Notes under the pieces: generated by a model
Database searches by the model: none
What the model saw: only the letters and a program-made list of their open reading frames with translations
Told to the model about the DNA's origin: nothing
Shown: in pieces, positions 19,742-32,632 of the stretch
Position numbering within the stretch: position 1 is the first letter of the stretch
Layout: every line of letters begins with the position of its first letter
Assembly: GCF_000143535.2 (NCBI RefSeq)
Contig: NC_037315.1
Coordinates: 124,001-188,000 of the forward strand
Length of the DNA stretch: 64,000 bases
Direction of reading: 5' to 3'
Source: Botrytis cinerea B05.10
Lineage: Eukaryota > Ascomycota > Leotiomycetes > Helotiales > Sclerotiniaceae
Program-made: the position numbers and the translations under genes

Positions 19742-21777
19742 ATGGTTGGGTTTTCGGTTCTCATTTCTACAGCTTTGGCTGCTCAATCAGCTCTTGCGAG
19801 TTCAGTCATTCGCTCGAGAGCGAACTATGCAGTCAAGGAAAGACACTATGTCCCTAGACAATGGAAGAAAGTTGCTCGTGCTCCCGCTGAAGGTATCATT
19901 AATTTGAATATCGCATTGAAGCAGAGTCAATTCGAAGAACTTGAGAGACAATTGTATCAGGGTTAGTGGAATCTCCAGCTTTTTGTTTCCAAATTCACAA
20001 AACTAATATGTTCTTTACAGTTTCCGATCCCTCCCACCAAAAGTACGGCAACCATTTGACTTCTGAGGAAGTCGATGAGTTGGTTCGACCATCATCTCAA
20101 ACTCTTGATTCCACTCACGAATGGCTTCTTGAGAATGGAATCGATGCTTCAAGTCTAAGCTACAGTAGTGCAAAGGATTGGATTCATCTCTCCATACCAG
20201 TCAAGGATGCTGAGCGCTTGCTCGATACTGAATACCACGTTTACGAACACGAAGCTGGTGGTCAAATTATCCGTACTCCAAACTGGTCACTTCCTATGCA
20301 TCTTCATCAGCACATTGATGCTATTCAGCCAACAACTTCGTTCATGCGTGCCGCACCAAGAACTAGTTACAACCCAAGAGAGGCAAAGATTAGCTCAAGA
20401 CACACCAACGTTATTGAAGGTCAACTTAGTGCAGGACATACTCCATCTGGATATACTCCACCGTCAAACACCACACTTTCGAAAATATGTGACGTCGCTG
20501 CAGTATCCCCTGAATGTTTCCAAGCTCTTTATGGGACCGGAAGTTACAAGCCAAAAGCAGCTCATAAGAATAAGATTGGGTTCAACAATTTCCTCGGAGA
20601 GGTTCCAATCAGACCAGATGATGCCTTGTTCTTGCTCAAGTATCGTCCAGATGCAGTGGCCTCTGCATATGAATTCAAATACGTCTCTATCAACGGTGGA
20701 CCAGTCCAAAACACTACTCTTACTGCTGAGCAATTAGCAGATGGAACAGGCAAAGAAGCCAATCTCGATCTCACCGCTATCACTGGAATCAGTTATCCAA
20801 CCCCAATTACAGCCTACTCAACTGGTGGACAACCACCCTTCAATGCTTCAATTGGTACAAGTAAAAACACCAACGAGCCATATGCTGATTGGTTAAACTA
20901 TGTTCTCGCACAACCCACTTCCGAAATTCCTCAAGTTATTAGTACATCCTACGGTGATGAAGAACAAACCGTCCCCGAATACTATGCCAAGCGTGTCTGT
21001 GAACAACTCGCTCAATTGGGTGCTAGAGGTGTATCCGTTCTTTTCTCCTCTGGAGATTATGGAGTTGGAGACAATGGCACATGTATCTCCAATGATGGAA
21101 AGAACACCACAATGTTCGTTCCAGATTTCCCAACCAGTTGCCCATATGTTACCTCTGTTGGAGCTACCAAATTCTTCGAGCCAGAAGTTGCTGCTTATCG
21201 TGCTACTGGTATTGATCCCATCCAGGGTGTTTACCATGGAGGTTGGTCTACTGGTGCTGGATTCAGTAACTACTTTGCTAGACCTTCATACCAAGACAAG
21301 GTTGTTTCTGCTTACGTCAAGAAACTCAACGGTACTTTCGATGGTCTCTACAACAAAAGTCAGTATCTTCCCATCCCCCCCCCCCCCCCCCCCCCCCCCC
21401 TGACTCCTAGAAGTATCATTCACTAACAATTCTTAGCTGGTCGCGCATACCCTGATATCTCTGCCCAAGGATTCTATTTCGCCTACGTCTGGAATCAAAC
21501 CTATGGTTCCATCTCCGGTACCTCTGCCTCTACACCTCTCATGTCCGGTATTATCGCTCTCGTCAATGATGCGCTTCTATCCAAGGGTAAACCAGTGCTT
21601 GGTTTCTTGAACCCATGGTTGTACAGCAAGGGATACAAGGGATTCACTGATATCCTCAGCGGAAGCGCAGTCGGATGCGATACTGCTGGATTCCCTGTCA
21701 CTGAAGGTTGGGATCCCGCTACTGGATTCGGTACCCCTAACTTCCCAGAGTTGTTGAAGCTTGCTGGGGCCCACTAG
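19742..21777 (+). CDS. Sedolisin (S53) tripeptidyl-peptidase-like protease
   Basis: Three exons, 19742-19961, 20021-21358 and 21437-21777, give 632 aa. A signal peptide (ISTALAAQSALAS) precedes an activation domain with the typical VSDPSHQKYGNHLT start. The catalytic part shows Glu319 and Asp323 (KEANLDLTAITG), the oxyanion Asp419 (SSGDYGVGD) and Ser549 in SISGTSAS, plus C-terminal GWDPATGFGTP of the calcium site. All residues needed for an acid-active serine-carboxyl peptidase are present. Members are secreted, self-processing and cut tripeptides or act as endopeptidases at low pH. The exon 1 start is the ATG at 19742. The second intron carries a run of 26 C. It is isolated from other protease genes. 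Confidence 0.93.
21375..21400 (+). repeat. poly-C run (C26) inside a sedolisin intron
   Basis: 26 consecutive C within the 78-bp second intron, about 16 bp after the donor. The length is probably variable or uncertain in assembly. Confidence 0.9.
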
Positions 21778-22158
21778 ATAAAATACAATTAGATTGGTTG
21801 GTATTAGAAAGGGGGTGATGGTTAGGTGATCGGTAAAAATGAATGCATGAAGCATGACAAATAGATAATTCTAATGATATAATGATTACGCTCAATTTGA
21901 TTTTATCAGTCATGTCGTGAAACTCTTGATTAGATGCGACAGATGCTGAGTGCAAGTTAATCGTAGATTTTTATGTAGAATCGAACATATCGCTATCGGT
22001 CTTTATGTAAATTTGTACGAGTACATAGATAATATCACACCTTATCTTACATTGAAGAAGTAGCTCCTGCTGCTACGGCGGCTGATTACTTGATATCTCG
22101 ATCTGGATAAGCAGCAACATTATTTTAACCCCGTATTCGAAACTTTCAAAGAACGCGA
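21778..22158. other. intergenic between convergent genes
   Basis: Tail-to-tail spacer of the sedolisin and ankyrin genes. No coding signal. Confidence 0.5.
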
Positions 22159-25100
22159 TCAAATAACCGTTTGACTTGCAGCGTCATCTTGGTTGGAATC
22201 CTCATGTATAGAGCATTCTTCACTAGAAGATCCATCTTGTTGCAAGCCAATCTCCTGCTGTGGGCTAACCTCTTGAGTCGGTTCAGTTTCTCGTCCTGGG
22301 CCGATCTCATCAAACTCATGGTTTGGGTGTGTCACATCACTTGTGAACTTGCATTTTTCACAAAAGTCAAAGTTTTCGCAACTTTTACAGTGAAAACGGA
22401 AGCCACGTATCTTTGATGTTTGAGTTAGTAAATATCTGGATGGATACACTTCTTTCATTTACTCACCTTACAATTGCACCCATCGCAGAGAACTGACTCG
22501 TGTGAAAAACCTGCTGAGGGCAGAACTTCATCAGGAATAGAGAATGACTCGAGAAACTCCACAATTTCGTTGTGGTTATTATAGCTTGCGATTTGCCGTG
22601 GAGTCCAGTTTTTGAGTAATTCTCGTACTCTGGCATCCAAGCCAACGTCCGGCTCAAGAAGTCTTTGCACAACTTTCAAGTCGCCTGTCTGCGCAGCCCA
22701 GTGAAGGGGAGTCCAGCCATCGGAGTCCTTTCGGCGATAGTTGTATTTATTGGGAGGGAAGCGATCTATTAGGTAAGATATCATATCCATCGATCCGCTG
22801 GCAAAAGCGTGATGTATGAGGTCCCGATCTTGTTTGTCATGGAAAGTTGATTCGAGCAGATTAAATTCTTTGGGACGTTCTTCAAATAGCTTTTTCAGTG
22901 AGGATAAAGCGCCGATTTGTGCTGCGAACTGAAATGCGCTTCTTCCTTGCGTGTCTTTCAATCCCGCGCTAGCGCCGAAAGATAAAAGATGGTCTACAAT
23001 GTTCTCCGCTCTCCACCAAATAGCTTCTTGTAAGGCATTTCTGGTATACTTCTGCTCCCTTTCAGGTCTTGCACCTGATTCTAATAACAACAGTACAAGT
23101 TCTTCGTCTTCCACATAAATCGCTTGCAATAGGCACGTTTGCTCATATTTGCCCCATGCCTGGTCTACACTGGCTCCGTTATTCAGAAGTAATTTGATGA
23201 TGTCCACATTCCTGTCGATAACCGCTAGTGATAACGGTGTTTCGTTTGAATTGTTTGCCTTGTCGACATCCGCTTTTTTCTCCAGAAGTAACTTTGTGAT
23301 ATCGTCGTTTCTGTTGCGAGTAGCCAGTATTAGTGGTGTCTCGTCTGTGTTGGATTCAGCATTTGCATCAGCCCCCTTTGTCAGAAGCAATTTGGTGACG
23401 ACTTCATTATCGTAACGAACGGCTAATAGAAGTGGTGTCTCCTTTGATCCATTTTTTATTTCGATATTTGCGTTTGCGTCTAAAAGGCATTTCGTGATTT
23501 CATCAAATCCGTGGCGAGCCGCCAGCAAAAGAGGCGCCTCCTTAGCATTGTTCATCGCATTTATATTTCCTCCAAGCTTTAAAAGTCTTTTTACACTCCG
23601 TAAAAGGCCTCCTCTACTTGCTTCGATCAAAGCTGTCGATCCACTGTCAACGTCCTTTGCATTAGGGTTAACACCAAGAACTAACAATTGCTCCACGAGA
23701 TCCTCATCGCCTGTGTTGCAGGCCAAAGTCATTGCAGGATTGAGCTGCTCCATATATTGGTCTTTACTCGAGACGCTCCTAACTTCTTCACCGATTAGAA
23801 ACTTCACGACCTTCGGGTGCTCGCTCCTCAATGCCCAGATAAGCGGAGTCCAGCCATCCGTGTCTTGGGCCTCCAATCTAGCACCGGAATTTAAGAGAAG
23901 TTTGACTATTTCAAGGTTACCATTTTTGGCAGCGAAAGAGAGTGCTGTCTGCTTGTACATGCCACTCTCCTTCTCAAGTTTCGCACCATGGTCAATTAAA
24001 ACCTGGACACATTCTTCATGTCCAAATATAACTGCGTCGCAGAGAACACTATCTCCGCCATCGTCAACTTCATTGGAGTCCGCGCCTTTAGCAAGAAAGA
24101 GTTCTGTTGCTTCGTGTTTACCATTTTGGACAGCAATGAACAAGGGCGAATTTTTTGTCATAGGCTCATTTTTTAGAGTAACATCGCTTTCAATGAGCTG
24201 AGTTAAAATATCCAGCCGGCCACTCTCTGCTCCCCAGGAAAGAGCTGTGCGTCCATTTATGTCTCTAAGATCTTTCTTGACGCCAGCTGCAAGAAGCTTC
24301 TTGACTCCAGGCTCATATCCTTGAGATGCTGCCAGCATGAGTGCAGTAAGGCCACGACGATCGGCTAGATCAATAAATAGCAATGACTGCGAAGGAGGAG
24401 AACTGTTGCTAGGCTTCCATCGCTTCAGTATCCTATCTACCATCATGTCGGACTTTGCATGCACTGCTAAATGCAGGATTGATCGTCCATTGGCGCTGTC
24501 CAGTTGGCTCATGTCAAACGCGATTTCCTTCCAATCAATGAGAAATTCGAAGGGAGTCTTCTGTTTTTCTTCAACAGCTCGGAGCAATAGATCTCCGCCG
24601 TCAACAGTTAAGTTTTCTTTTCTCAATAATGATTTAATTGACGAAGCTAGCTGTTCTTCTTTCGAAGGTATCTCCGTCTCTCCAGCTTTTCTCGGATTTT
24701 TAGCTTTTCCATTGACATCAACTTTGCCATTTGAATTGTCTGGATTTCCCCGGTGTTCACTTTCCAAAACCCCACCCGAAACGTCTACAAGATGACTGGG
24801 CTCTTTACTGGAATCAGATCGTTGCATTTTCTGCTCCATCTCAACTGCCACGTCTAAAGCCTTTTTGTCGTCTTTGTCTTTGATCACAACGCTTGCTTCT
24901 TTGTTGATAAGTTTTTCGATAATCTTGGCTCTATTAGAATATCCATCGTTGTTTATATTCTTCACTGCGACATGTAATGCAGTCCGTCCAAGCCGGTCCT
25001 GCGCATTGAGAATCTGGGCGTTGACTATTTTGTTGAGAAGTATTTCCACAATTTCTGAATGTCCACCAAGGGCTGCAAAGTGTAAAGGAGTCATGTCCGA

Positions 25101-28100
25101 ATAATCTTTGAAATTGATTGTCCTTACATGGAGATTCCGTTTCAGTAGTAATCTAGTGGCTTCGATATTTCCTGTTTTCACAGCCCAATGTAACGGAACT
25201 AGGCCGTCTCTCCCCTGCAATGGTATTGCGTTGGCTTTCAAGAGTTCTTTGATGATTTCTTCTGCATCATCTTGTTTCAAGTTGTCCTTTCGTTTCATAA
25301 CGGCGTAGTGCAGAGGGGTACGACCGGCAAGGTCATATTTATTAACTAGGTCTTTTCTCTTGTCCACCAATTTCTGCACTGCTTCCAAAGAATAGATCAC
25401 TCCGTAGTGTAAAGGTGTCCAGCCAAGTATATCAGCAGCACTGAAGAATTGCTCCATGTGTCCATCCAGAAATAACTTATTCTTATCGATAACTTCTCTG
25501 TGTAAAATTGTCTGTCTGGTTTTTGCCAATCCTTGGACCTTGTCTTTAGTTTTAGTATCTAACAAGCCTACCTTTTCAAATTTCTTGAGCCGACCTTGCT
25601 TTGCATAAAGTGACTGCAGCATATCAAGACATTGTTTATGTTTAGATAGTAAGGTAATGACCAACAACTTTTTACTCTTCTCCAAATTCTCATCAGATGT
25701 TTCCATGTATTCCTTAGTCTCTGACGCAGATGTAGCAGTCACAAGGAAGTCAACGGTTGTACTGACTACTTTGTAGACAAAATTCCCCTCTGGTGGTAGA
25801 TCATCGCACAGTTTCAGTAGATTCCCATAAATATTGCAAGCAATATCCCGATATCCCAGTTCATTATCTTTGGCGTATTTTCGTACCATGTCTACTATGC
25901 CTTCGTTAGGGAGTTTTTCATAATAGCTAAGTGGGGGTATTATCAGTAAATTGGCGTCTTCCAACGTCCCCAAGCCAGAAATCTCGATGGCTTTAGTCAT
26001 TTGCTTTATTTTTTTGTTGGTTAATCGTAAAGAATTCCAATTTGGGTGCTCCTCATTTAGTCTGAGCTCATCGTCCCCTGGTAATACAACTTCTGTTGAT
26101 TGTTCATTTTCCCTCTCTGATAGTGGTAAGGAATTTACAACCGCCCACAAAAAGGTGGAGAAAATGTGTTGAGCAAGAAATTTCTCCTTCGAAACACTGG
26201 CGATCATGGCATAGTATGAGGATGTTGGGCAATGTGCTCCTTTAGTAAACTTGTTGTGATCGAGTTCTGCTATTTTAAATGTTAGAAAATCGCCGAGCAT
26301 TCATGCTATATTGGAATAACCATCGGAGCCTCCGTGATAAATATGACTAAATTTCAATGTGGAGCAGGCTTTAGGTGAATAAAGAAAGAAAATAATAGGT
26401 TTACCTGGCAGATAGACCCCCATGCTGAGACATTTTTTGTCGGGTTGATTATCCCATGAAAACTCGCCAAGTGCTTCAGCAATCTCAATACCAGCCCACC
26501 ATGCCATATCTCTTTTGAGTATAGGTTTTGAGGGGCCGATGACTCGTTGAAAGGAGTGTATATCACGAGCAATATTCTCAGTGTTATCCTGAGCCCAGTT
26601 GCCGCTCTGAGTACCATGACTAAAATGATACATCCACAACGAAAGAATTGACTCGATGTCTTCTGTGGAGACACTCCATCGGTCTTCTTCTCCAGTCTTT
26701 CTTGTCGCGTGAAGTTCAATTTTTTGAAGGTAAGTGCCTTCATCATTTCCAATCTCTACATCAATGGGCCAATGAAAAGTAGAGCCCGGCCATCCTTTGA
26801 ATAAATCCATGATTTTTTCGATTGCTAAAGCCGCAGAGGCAGCGTTGGTTTTTATCACCGGGTCAGACCAGCTAGTGAGCTCTCGAAGGCGGTTCCGTAC
26901 GTGGAGAACTTTCTGAGTCTCGAAGCGATTATAAATGGTTTCCGACCAGCCAGTGAGCACCAAGTAATCAGTGAACTCTTGTAGACGTTTTCGAATACTT
27001 ACAGACTTCTGCCTCATCGGACTATTCTTAGCAGGGCCACAAGATTCAATAAACTTCTCCCAATTGGTGAGTCTTCGGAGGCATTCTTTATGAGAGTTTC
27101 AGGCGCTTTTCTGGATCCTTGGACACATTCGTGGGGTGCAGGTATTGTCGAGTCTGGAGTAATTTGTTCTACCCGGACAGGTATTTCTCGGCGATCGGCG
27201 CATATGTTTGTGATTGGAGGTGACATTGATTCATATAAGCGCGTTTCTAGCTCTTGGGTTCGTTCCTGTAATTTAACAATTTCTTCTACCATTGGATCAT
27301 TGGTGATGGGGATCGATCCGGGAGTCGCTTGAACGGGTGGATCTATCTGACTGCAAATTTTCCATGAAAGATGACAGGGAGACATATTTGTGGGAAAACC
27401 TGTAGACTCGCTAAGATCGCTCAAGTACTTGTCATCATTACCAATCCTGAGTGCAAGCCAGTCAATTTCATATTTCTCCGGAATCTTCTGGGCGATAGGT
27501 CTATCCAGCATGCCCCGACGAATAATGGCTCGAACAACAGTCATTATTAGAATGGCAACAAGCTGTGCAATTGAGCATGCCCAGCTGATGCCACGAAAGC
27601 CTTCAAACTGCAAAATAAATCCAATGATTCCTGTGGATGTCCCTATGATACATAGCGTGTTGATCCATTTGGAAGTTGACTCATATGGTGGCATCTGTTT
27701 TGGCGATATAGGAGGTTTTTGAGCCTTGGACATTCTCGAACGAATGTGGGGGGATCTAGCACTTCCATTAGATACAGTATTTGGAGACTCAATTTGTAAG
27801 GTGCGCATTTGAGAAGTCCGTGTTTTGTGGAGACTATCTTCGGTAGTGGAACGTGAATAGTTGGTACCCAAGGAGCGGTTGTCGCTGCGACAAGATGTCA
27901 TGATGAGTTCCTTTTCCATTCTTGCCATAAGCATGTATGAATCGAAAGTCTGATCACTGACAACAAACCGCTGTTGAAGCCAAAAAACACGAAACTTTCT
28001 GTTTCCTGAATCACACTTTTTGGCATTGGACTTAAGTATCTCGGACAAGAATTTAGTCTTTCTTTCACCCTCTTTCATTGGGGTTTTAGCGAATACCCCA

Positions 28101-29256
28101 ATAATTCGTTTCCATAGATGCTTATGAGAATTATGAGAATGGTTTGCACCCCCTGCCTCCACATCTCCACTAGGTACTTTGAGTTCTGATTGGTGATTTT
28201 GTTTGCCCTGCAGCGTTGACACAATGCCATCTGCCTTTAATTCCCAGACACTCTCATCGGTGCTCTCTCCAATGACTAAGGCACAAACACCCATTCCGAA
28301 TACCAGCACAGCTGTCCCACTGGCCAAGGTCGGGAACGCATAAGCGCTTGGGTGTCCGCCTACCGCAGCTCCGAATCGAGTGTCGTAGGCGACAAAGGCA
28401 GAAAAGATAATGACGCCCACCTGAAGAATAAAGCCTAGAACGGCAGCTGCAAACAATTCTCCTCTGTTTTGCTTAGGATGTATATTTAAAGAAATATTCG
28501 GAGCTCGGTCTAAGCCGTCATTTTTAACATGGTCCTCTTTAGGATTGATTCGTCCAGTCATGTTGTTGTACGAGTCATTATTAGGGCTTTTTGACACACT
28601 TGTCTTCTCCCCTAGATTCTGCGTCTTTTTTCGCCATAGTTCTTTTATTATATCGATATGTGGATCACTATATGCTTTTCAAGGGTCGAATGTGTCATTT
28701 CCAATTCGAACCAAGACACAGGATGTAGACATACCTTTTCTTGTGATAAGATTGTCTTTTTCAGCATCAATCAAAGTGAAGAGACCAAATTTCTCTGGGG
28801 GACCACGTCCCTCTAGAAAGAGTATTTGTTTGACTTTGCCTTTCCCCATCGTCCGGACTATGCCGTGTCCATTCCATAACTCAGAGACTTCATGTGAAGT
28901 TGATGACATGAAATCAAGCTCTGCAGAGGCTCGATTCTCGCGTGCACGACCGATCAAAGCTTTCAGCTGCGGCGGACCACCAACGCGAATGGCGCCTATA
29001 ATAGCAGTAATGATGCCCAATGGAGCCATCGCGAAGATGATGTGGTCAAGCCATGTAAAAGATTCTCTCAGGAATTGCTGGGCAAAACTTTCACCGAACA
29101 AGGCCAGGAGTCTGAGATTGTATCAGCGATGAAATTTTATGCTCAAACTATCAATACTTACGGCCCTAGATCCGAGAACAGATTGTTCGTGACATCTGTA
29201 CCATCTGCGTCGGCCCGTGAGGCTAGGAATAGCAGCACGAATATCTTACGCTGCAT
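22159..29256 (-). CDS. Giant ankyrin-repeat protein with signal/TM N-terminus and ZZ finger
   Basis: Deduced exons are 29256-29162, 29111-28735, 28641 to about 27100, then a region ending at 26406, 26269-22467 and 22410-22159. The product would be about 2,200 aa. The N-terminus has a signal peptide (MQRKIFVLLFLASRADG) and the conserved segment ESFTWLDHIIFAMAPLGIIT, known to me from large fungal ankyrin proteins of unknown function. Further hydrophobic segments lie in exon 3 (FAAAVLGFILQVGVIIFSAF and others). More than 15 ankyrin repeats (TPLHxAxxxGH type) fill 22.6-25.4 kb. A ZZ-type zinc finger (CDGC...CKSC...CEKC...HPNH) is formed exactly across the last intron. Around 27.0-27.2 kb the frame shifts without a clear intron: RLTNWEKFIES-type coding resumes in another frame. 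This is either an unrecognised intron, a sequencing indel or a frameshift. Likely a membrane-anchored scaffold. Confidence 0.7.
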
Positions 29257-30991
29257 TGATCCAATAGCTCTTTACTGGAGTTGGCAAGACTGTGTCAGAT
29301 AAACTAATTCGCGATGGACAAACGATTACTGCACAACAGATAACATATAGAGTCAAAAATCGCCAGAGAAACGTTTGCTATGGGACAAGTAAACGAAGAA
29401 GTTTCGAGGCTGATGTATAGCATGAGTGTTAGGTACCTCAACACCTTCCATTCTATGAGCCCTGCTCCCACCATTACAATCACTAGGATCGCAATGAGGC
29501 TGATCTACCTATCCCCGCGCACCGAGCCATCAGATGGTGTACGGATCATGTAAGCGCGGCAAGAGTCTGCCAGGTTTGTATTTATCCATCATGATGGCGA
29601 ATTCACATTGGATATAGATCGATATCCCCGGACTGTTCATTGGCGTGGATCCAATCAAAGTGCTAGATGTACCCATCCGACGCAAAACTGTTTGCGAATA
29701 TCCACGTTTGATGAATCTCAGAGACCATCGTCCTATGCTGCTGAACTGTACAATACAATATCCAGGCGCGATATCGTAAAATATACAAAGTTTCCTTAGT
29801 CACACTCAGGGCCCGAGCTCTGGGCTAAATTTATCCTTTTCCACGGTGGCTCTAGCTTTTGGTGAGAAGCAATTTGACCACTAGATGGCACCCAGGTGTG
29901 TGACTAGCAACGTGCCTCGAGCCTGCTCAGCTGTTTCAGCCGCAACATATACAGCAAATTCTCATTTGCCAACTTTCTGCAATACCACCCTCCCAACATT
30001 ACTGAGTGGCAGGGAGGTCTAACCGAATGGCCAAATTGTAAGTCTGCAACCAAAATCGGAAGTGTTTGCGATCAGATCTTCATACACATATGGCGATATA
30101 GAGAACACATGGAGTGATTTGTTTGGTACAAGAAAAGATCACCGCAAAGATAAATGGAAAGGCTAAATTGCATTTTATCATTGATCCTTGTAAGTTGTAT
30201 TCTCCTTATCTGCACCATTGTTATTGGCATGCTCAATCTAGGTCTGGTAGCGAAAGGAATGGGCATTGAGTGGCTCCGAGTACTTACATGGTCATGAGAT
30301 CTAGTAAGTAATTGCTTATTGTTGATTCGCACTTCTTCCGTGTCTTTCGTGTTCATACGCCCTACTTTCCGAGGTGTATCTTATCAGCTGGATGAGATGG
30401 GTATACTTCAGGAGATGTGTGATGGCGAGAAGAGTCTTGTTCTAGACGCATATTACCTACCTATTATACATGTATGCCAGCCATGACAAGGGCGTTATAG
30501 GTATTTCCAGGCTGCACGCATCATAAAAGATATGCAACAAATCAAATTAAATAATACAACGCCGTACTAGCGTGAAATAGGTTGGCTCTAATAAGGCGAT
30601 CTCAGAGATCTCTTTTAACATTCTAGAGCATGGGAGGTTCCTCGATTCGAGAGTATCCAACGGAGCCCTATTCGCAAACTTCTGCACAACCTTCCAGCGC
30701 TTTCTTTCGTTTGCAAATTCAAAGAGCCCACATGAGAGATCCGGGGATCCTACTTTCCTAGCCCGAGTCAGCCGAGTCAACCTATATCCAATCTCTCATC
30801 TTCGATCAAAGGTATCAATCATAGTTTCTCACACTTAGCCGTTGTATATGATCTCAATACTACCCATGCAGCGCGTACTCAGTATACAATGTCATTTGAA
30901 GTGCTGCGATGTGAGATGCTAGAAGGATTTGTATATGCAATTAATTTTTGCTCGATAATATTAGGGTTGTTATTACCTAGAATTTGGTGTC
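29257..30991. other. intergenic, no gene seen
   Basis: 1.7 kb between the ankyrin gene promoter and the 3' end of the mannosyltransferase gene. Several short frames occur but none has domain or splice support. Confidence 0.45.
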
Positions 30992-32632
30992 TTAAACGTT
31001 GTAGTCATCTGCTCTTTCAAATCCAGCCCCAACTCCAACTCCACCCACGGAAGTCTGATGTTTTCCCTCTTTGTGCACCACTTTAGGTTCCAGCAACCCC
31101 ATCAACTCCGCAAATCTATCATCTACACCCCTCGCTTCCTCTACACTTCCTGCGATAATCTCCTTGACGCCTACACTCAAAGCCCTGATCGCTCCACCAT
31201 CCATACACGCCGCATCCCATTTATTCCCATCTCGATTCCACCTCCAATGGCCATTCAACGACCATCTCATATGTCCGTTTACTTCCATAAAAGTCATCTT
31301 CCCCTCATTATCACTCTTTTTCCGCACCAACCCCCCATTAAACCACAACAAGTCACCCTTCTCATCCACATGTGCAATAGCACTCCCGCAAATATCCTCC
31401 CTTCTTATACCATCCGTCACATTCCATACTTGCCCCCCAATAATACCCCCATAATTCTCAGCGAAAGTATATTCCACTCCACTCAACTCCATACCCAGCC
31501 AATAAGCTTCCTTATCCCCATGCGTATTCCGATACGTAATCAATTCCCTCACTACATATGTATTCTGCCAACACGCATGCAGTAATCCCATAAGAACCCC
31601 CAATCTCCCTTTATCCAATACTACCACGCCGGAATCCTGCTCCTGTCCAAAATTCTCATTCATCACTCGAGATTTGCGAAATGTACGGCTGGGGGTGTGA
31701 TCTTTCATTTGCCAACGCCAAAATTCATGACGATATCTATAAGAATTCTTCCCAACCAGTCTATCATGAAAGAACAAAGTCCCTGATTTCGCATATGCAG
31801 CATGCGTATCCAAAATAGTTTCTGGGGGCTGGAGAAAAATAGCGTCAGAGTCGACCAAAATTACCTGTTCGAAGGTTGAGGCTAAGAGTGCAAACGGTTT
31901 GATGGCCCATTTGCTCATTCCATCCGATAACTGCAGCGTTGTGTCATCCAAGATCTTTGTTAAATCCAAGAATTCGATTGCTCCAATATAGTGAGTGGAA
32001 AAGAGAGATAGAAGAGCGGAGCGATATTGAGGTGGGAGATCCGAATTGCCGGCATAGACTATCTGTATAGGCAATGTTGATTTGAGGATGAGACGGAGGT
32101 TGAGGATAAGATGGCATGTGTAGCGGAATGTTTTTATGCCTGTAGGTATTACGATGCCGCGGGAGCCGGGCACGAATGATTTCCTGAGATTGACGAAGGT
32201 GGTGGGATTTCGGTTCGGCAATTCAGTCCTTTTCTGTATGAAAGGGAAAAGAGAGGTGACAGTCTTGTCTACTAGTGCTTCGTACTCCAAAAATGGCTTG
32301 GTGGCGATTAGGTTACTCTCCATGCCGATTTGAGTTAACCATCCTGTGAGTATCTGAATTCTTCTTCCCATCTCACCAAAATCATCTTCAGAAACAGGTA
32401 CTTTGATGAAATGACGAGCGACAAGAGAATTTTTCTGGATTCCATATTCCGTGATCGGTTTTAGAGTCGATTCAAAACCCACGTGGTCGAGAAATGATGT
32501 CGATTTACATGTCCAAAATATGCCAAGTATGCAAAGCAGAATTAGAGCCTTGAGATTGAAGTCTTTATATCGGACTTGACGTGGTATTCGAAGTCTCATG
32601 ATCGTTTTGGGTATGTAGAGACTTGATAGCAT
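30992..32632 (-). CDS. MNN1-type alpha-1,3-mannosyltransferase (GT71)
   Basis: Intronless, 546 aa. Residues about 27-40 (LKALILLCILGIFW) form the single membrane anchor of a type II Golgi protein. The catalytic domain has RGIVIPTG, the LPIQIVYAGNSDLP segment, the metal-binding DxD motif in ILVDSDAIFLQPPE and the acceptor-side EQDSGVVVLDK, all typical of GT71 (Mnn1/Mnt family). These enzymes add terminal alpha-1,3-mannose to N- or O-linked glycans or wall mannans using GDP-mannose. A start at the ATG of residue 12 (MRLRIPRQ) is equally possible. The C-terminus ends in a Gly-rich tail. Substrate specificity cannot be read from sequence. Confidence 0.88.
   Translation of the reverse strand: MLSSLYIPKTIMRLRIPRQVRYKDFNLKALILLCILGIFWTCKSTSFLDHVGFESTLKPITEYGIQKNSLVARHFIKVPVSEDDFGEMGRRIQILTGWLTQIGMESNLIATKPFLEYEALVDKTVTSLFPFIQKRTELPNRNPTTFVNLRKSFVPGSRGIVIPTGIKTFRYTCHLILNLRLILKSTLPIQIVYAGNSDLPPQYRSALLSLFSTHYIGAIEFLDLTKILDDTTLQLSDGMSKWAIKPFALLASTFEQVILVDSDAIFLQPPETILDTHAAYAKSGTLFFHDRLVGKNSYRYRHEFWRWQMKDHTPSRTFRKSRVMNENFGQEQDSGVVVLDKGRLGVLMGLLHACWQNTYVVRELITYRNTHGDKEAYWLGMELSGVEYTFAENYGGIIGGQVWNVTDGIRREDICGSAIAHVDEKGDLLWFNGGLVRKKSDNEGKMTFMEVNGHMRWSLNGHWRWNRDGNKWDAACMDGGAIRALSVGVKEIIAGSVEEARGVDDRFAELMGLLEPKVVHKEGKHQTSVGGVGVGAGFERADDYNV

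Noticed and set aside
23494..24201. 235-codon plus-strand ORF
   Set aside because: Antisense of the ankyrin repeats; its apparent repetition reflects the ankyrin codons.
22455..26300. separate ankyrin gene starting at the ATG at 26300
   Set aside because: An intron with a GTAAAC donor at 26405 and a CTAAC-AATAG end at 26270 joins it in frame with upstream coding sequence and removes the stop at 26301.
31058..31585. 175-codon plus-strand ORF
   Set aside because: Antisense of the mannosyltransferase; composition dominated by Pro/Ser/His from the reverse strand.
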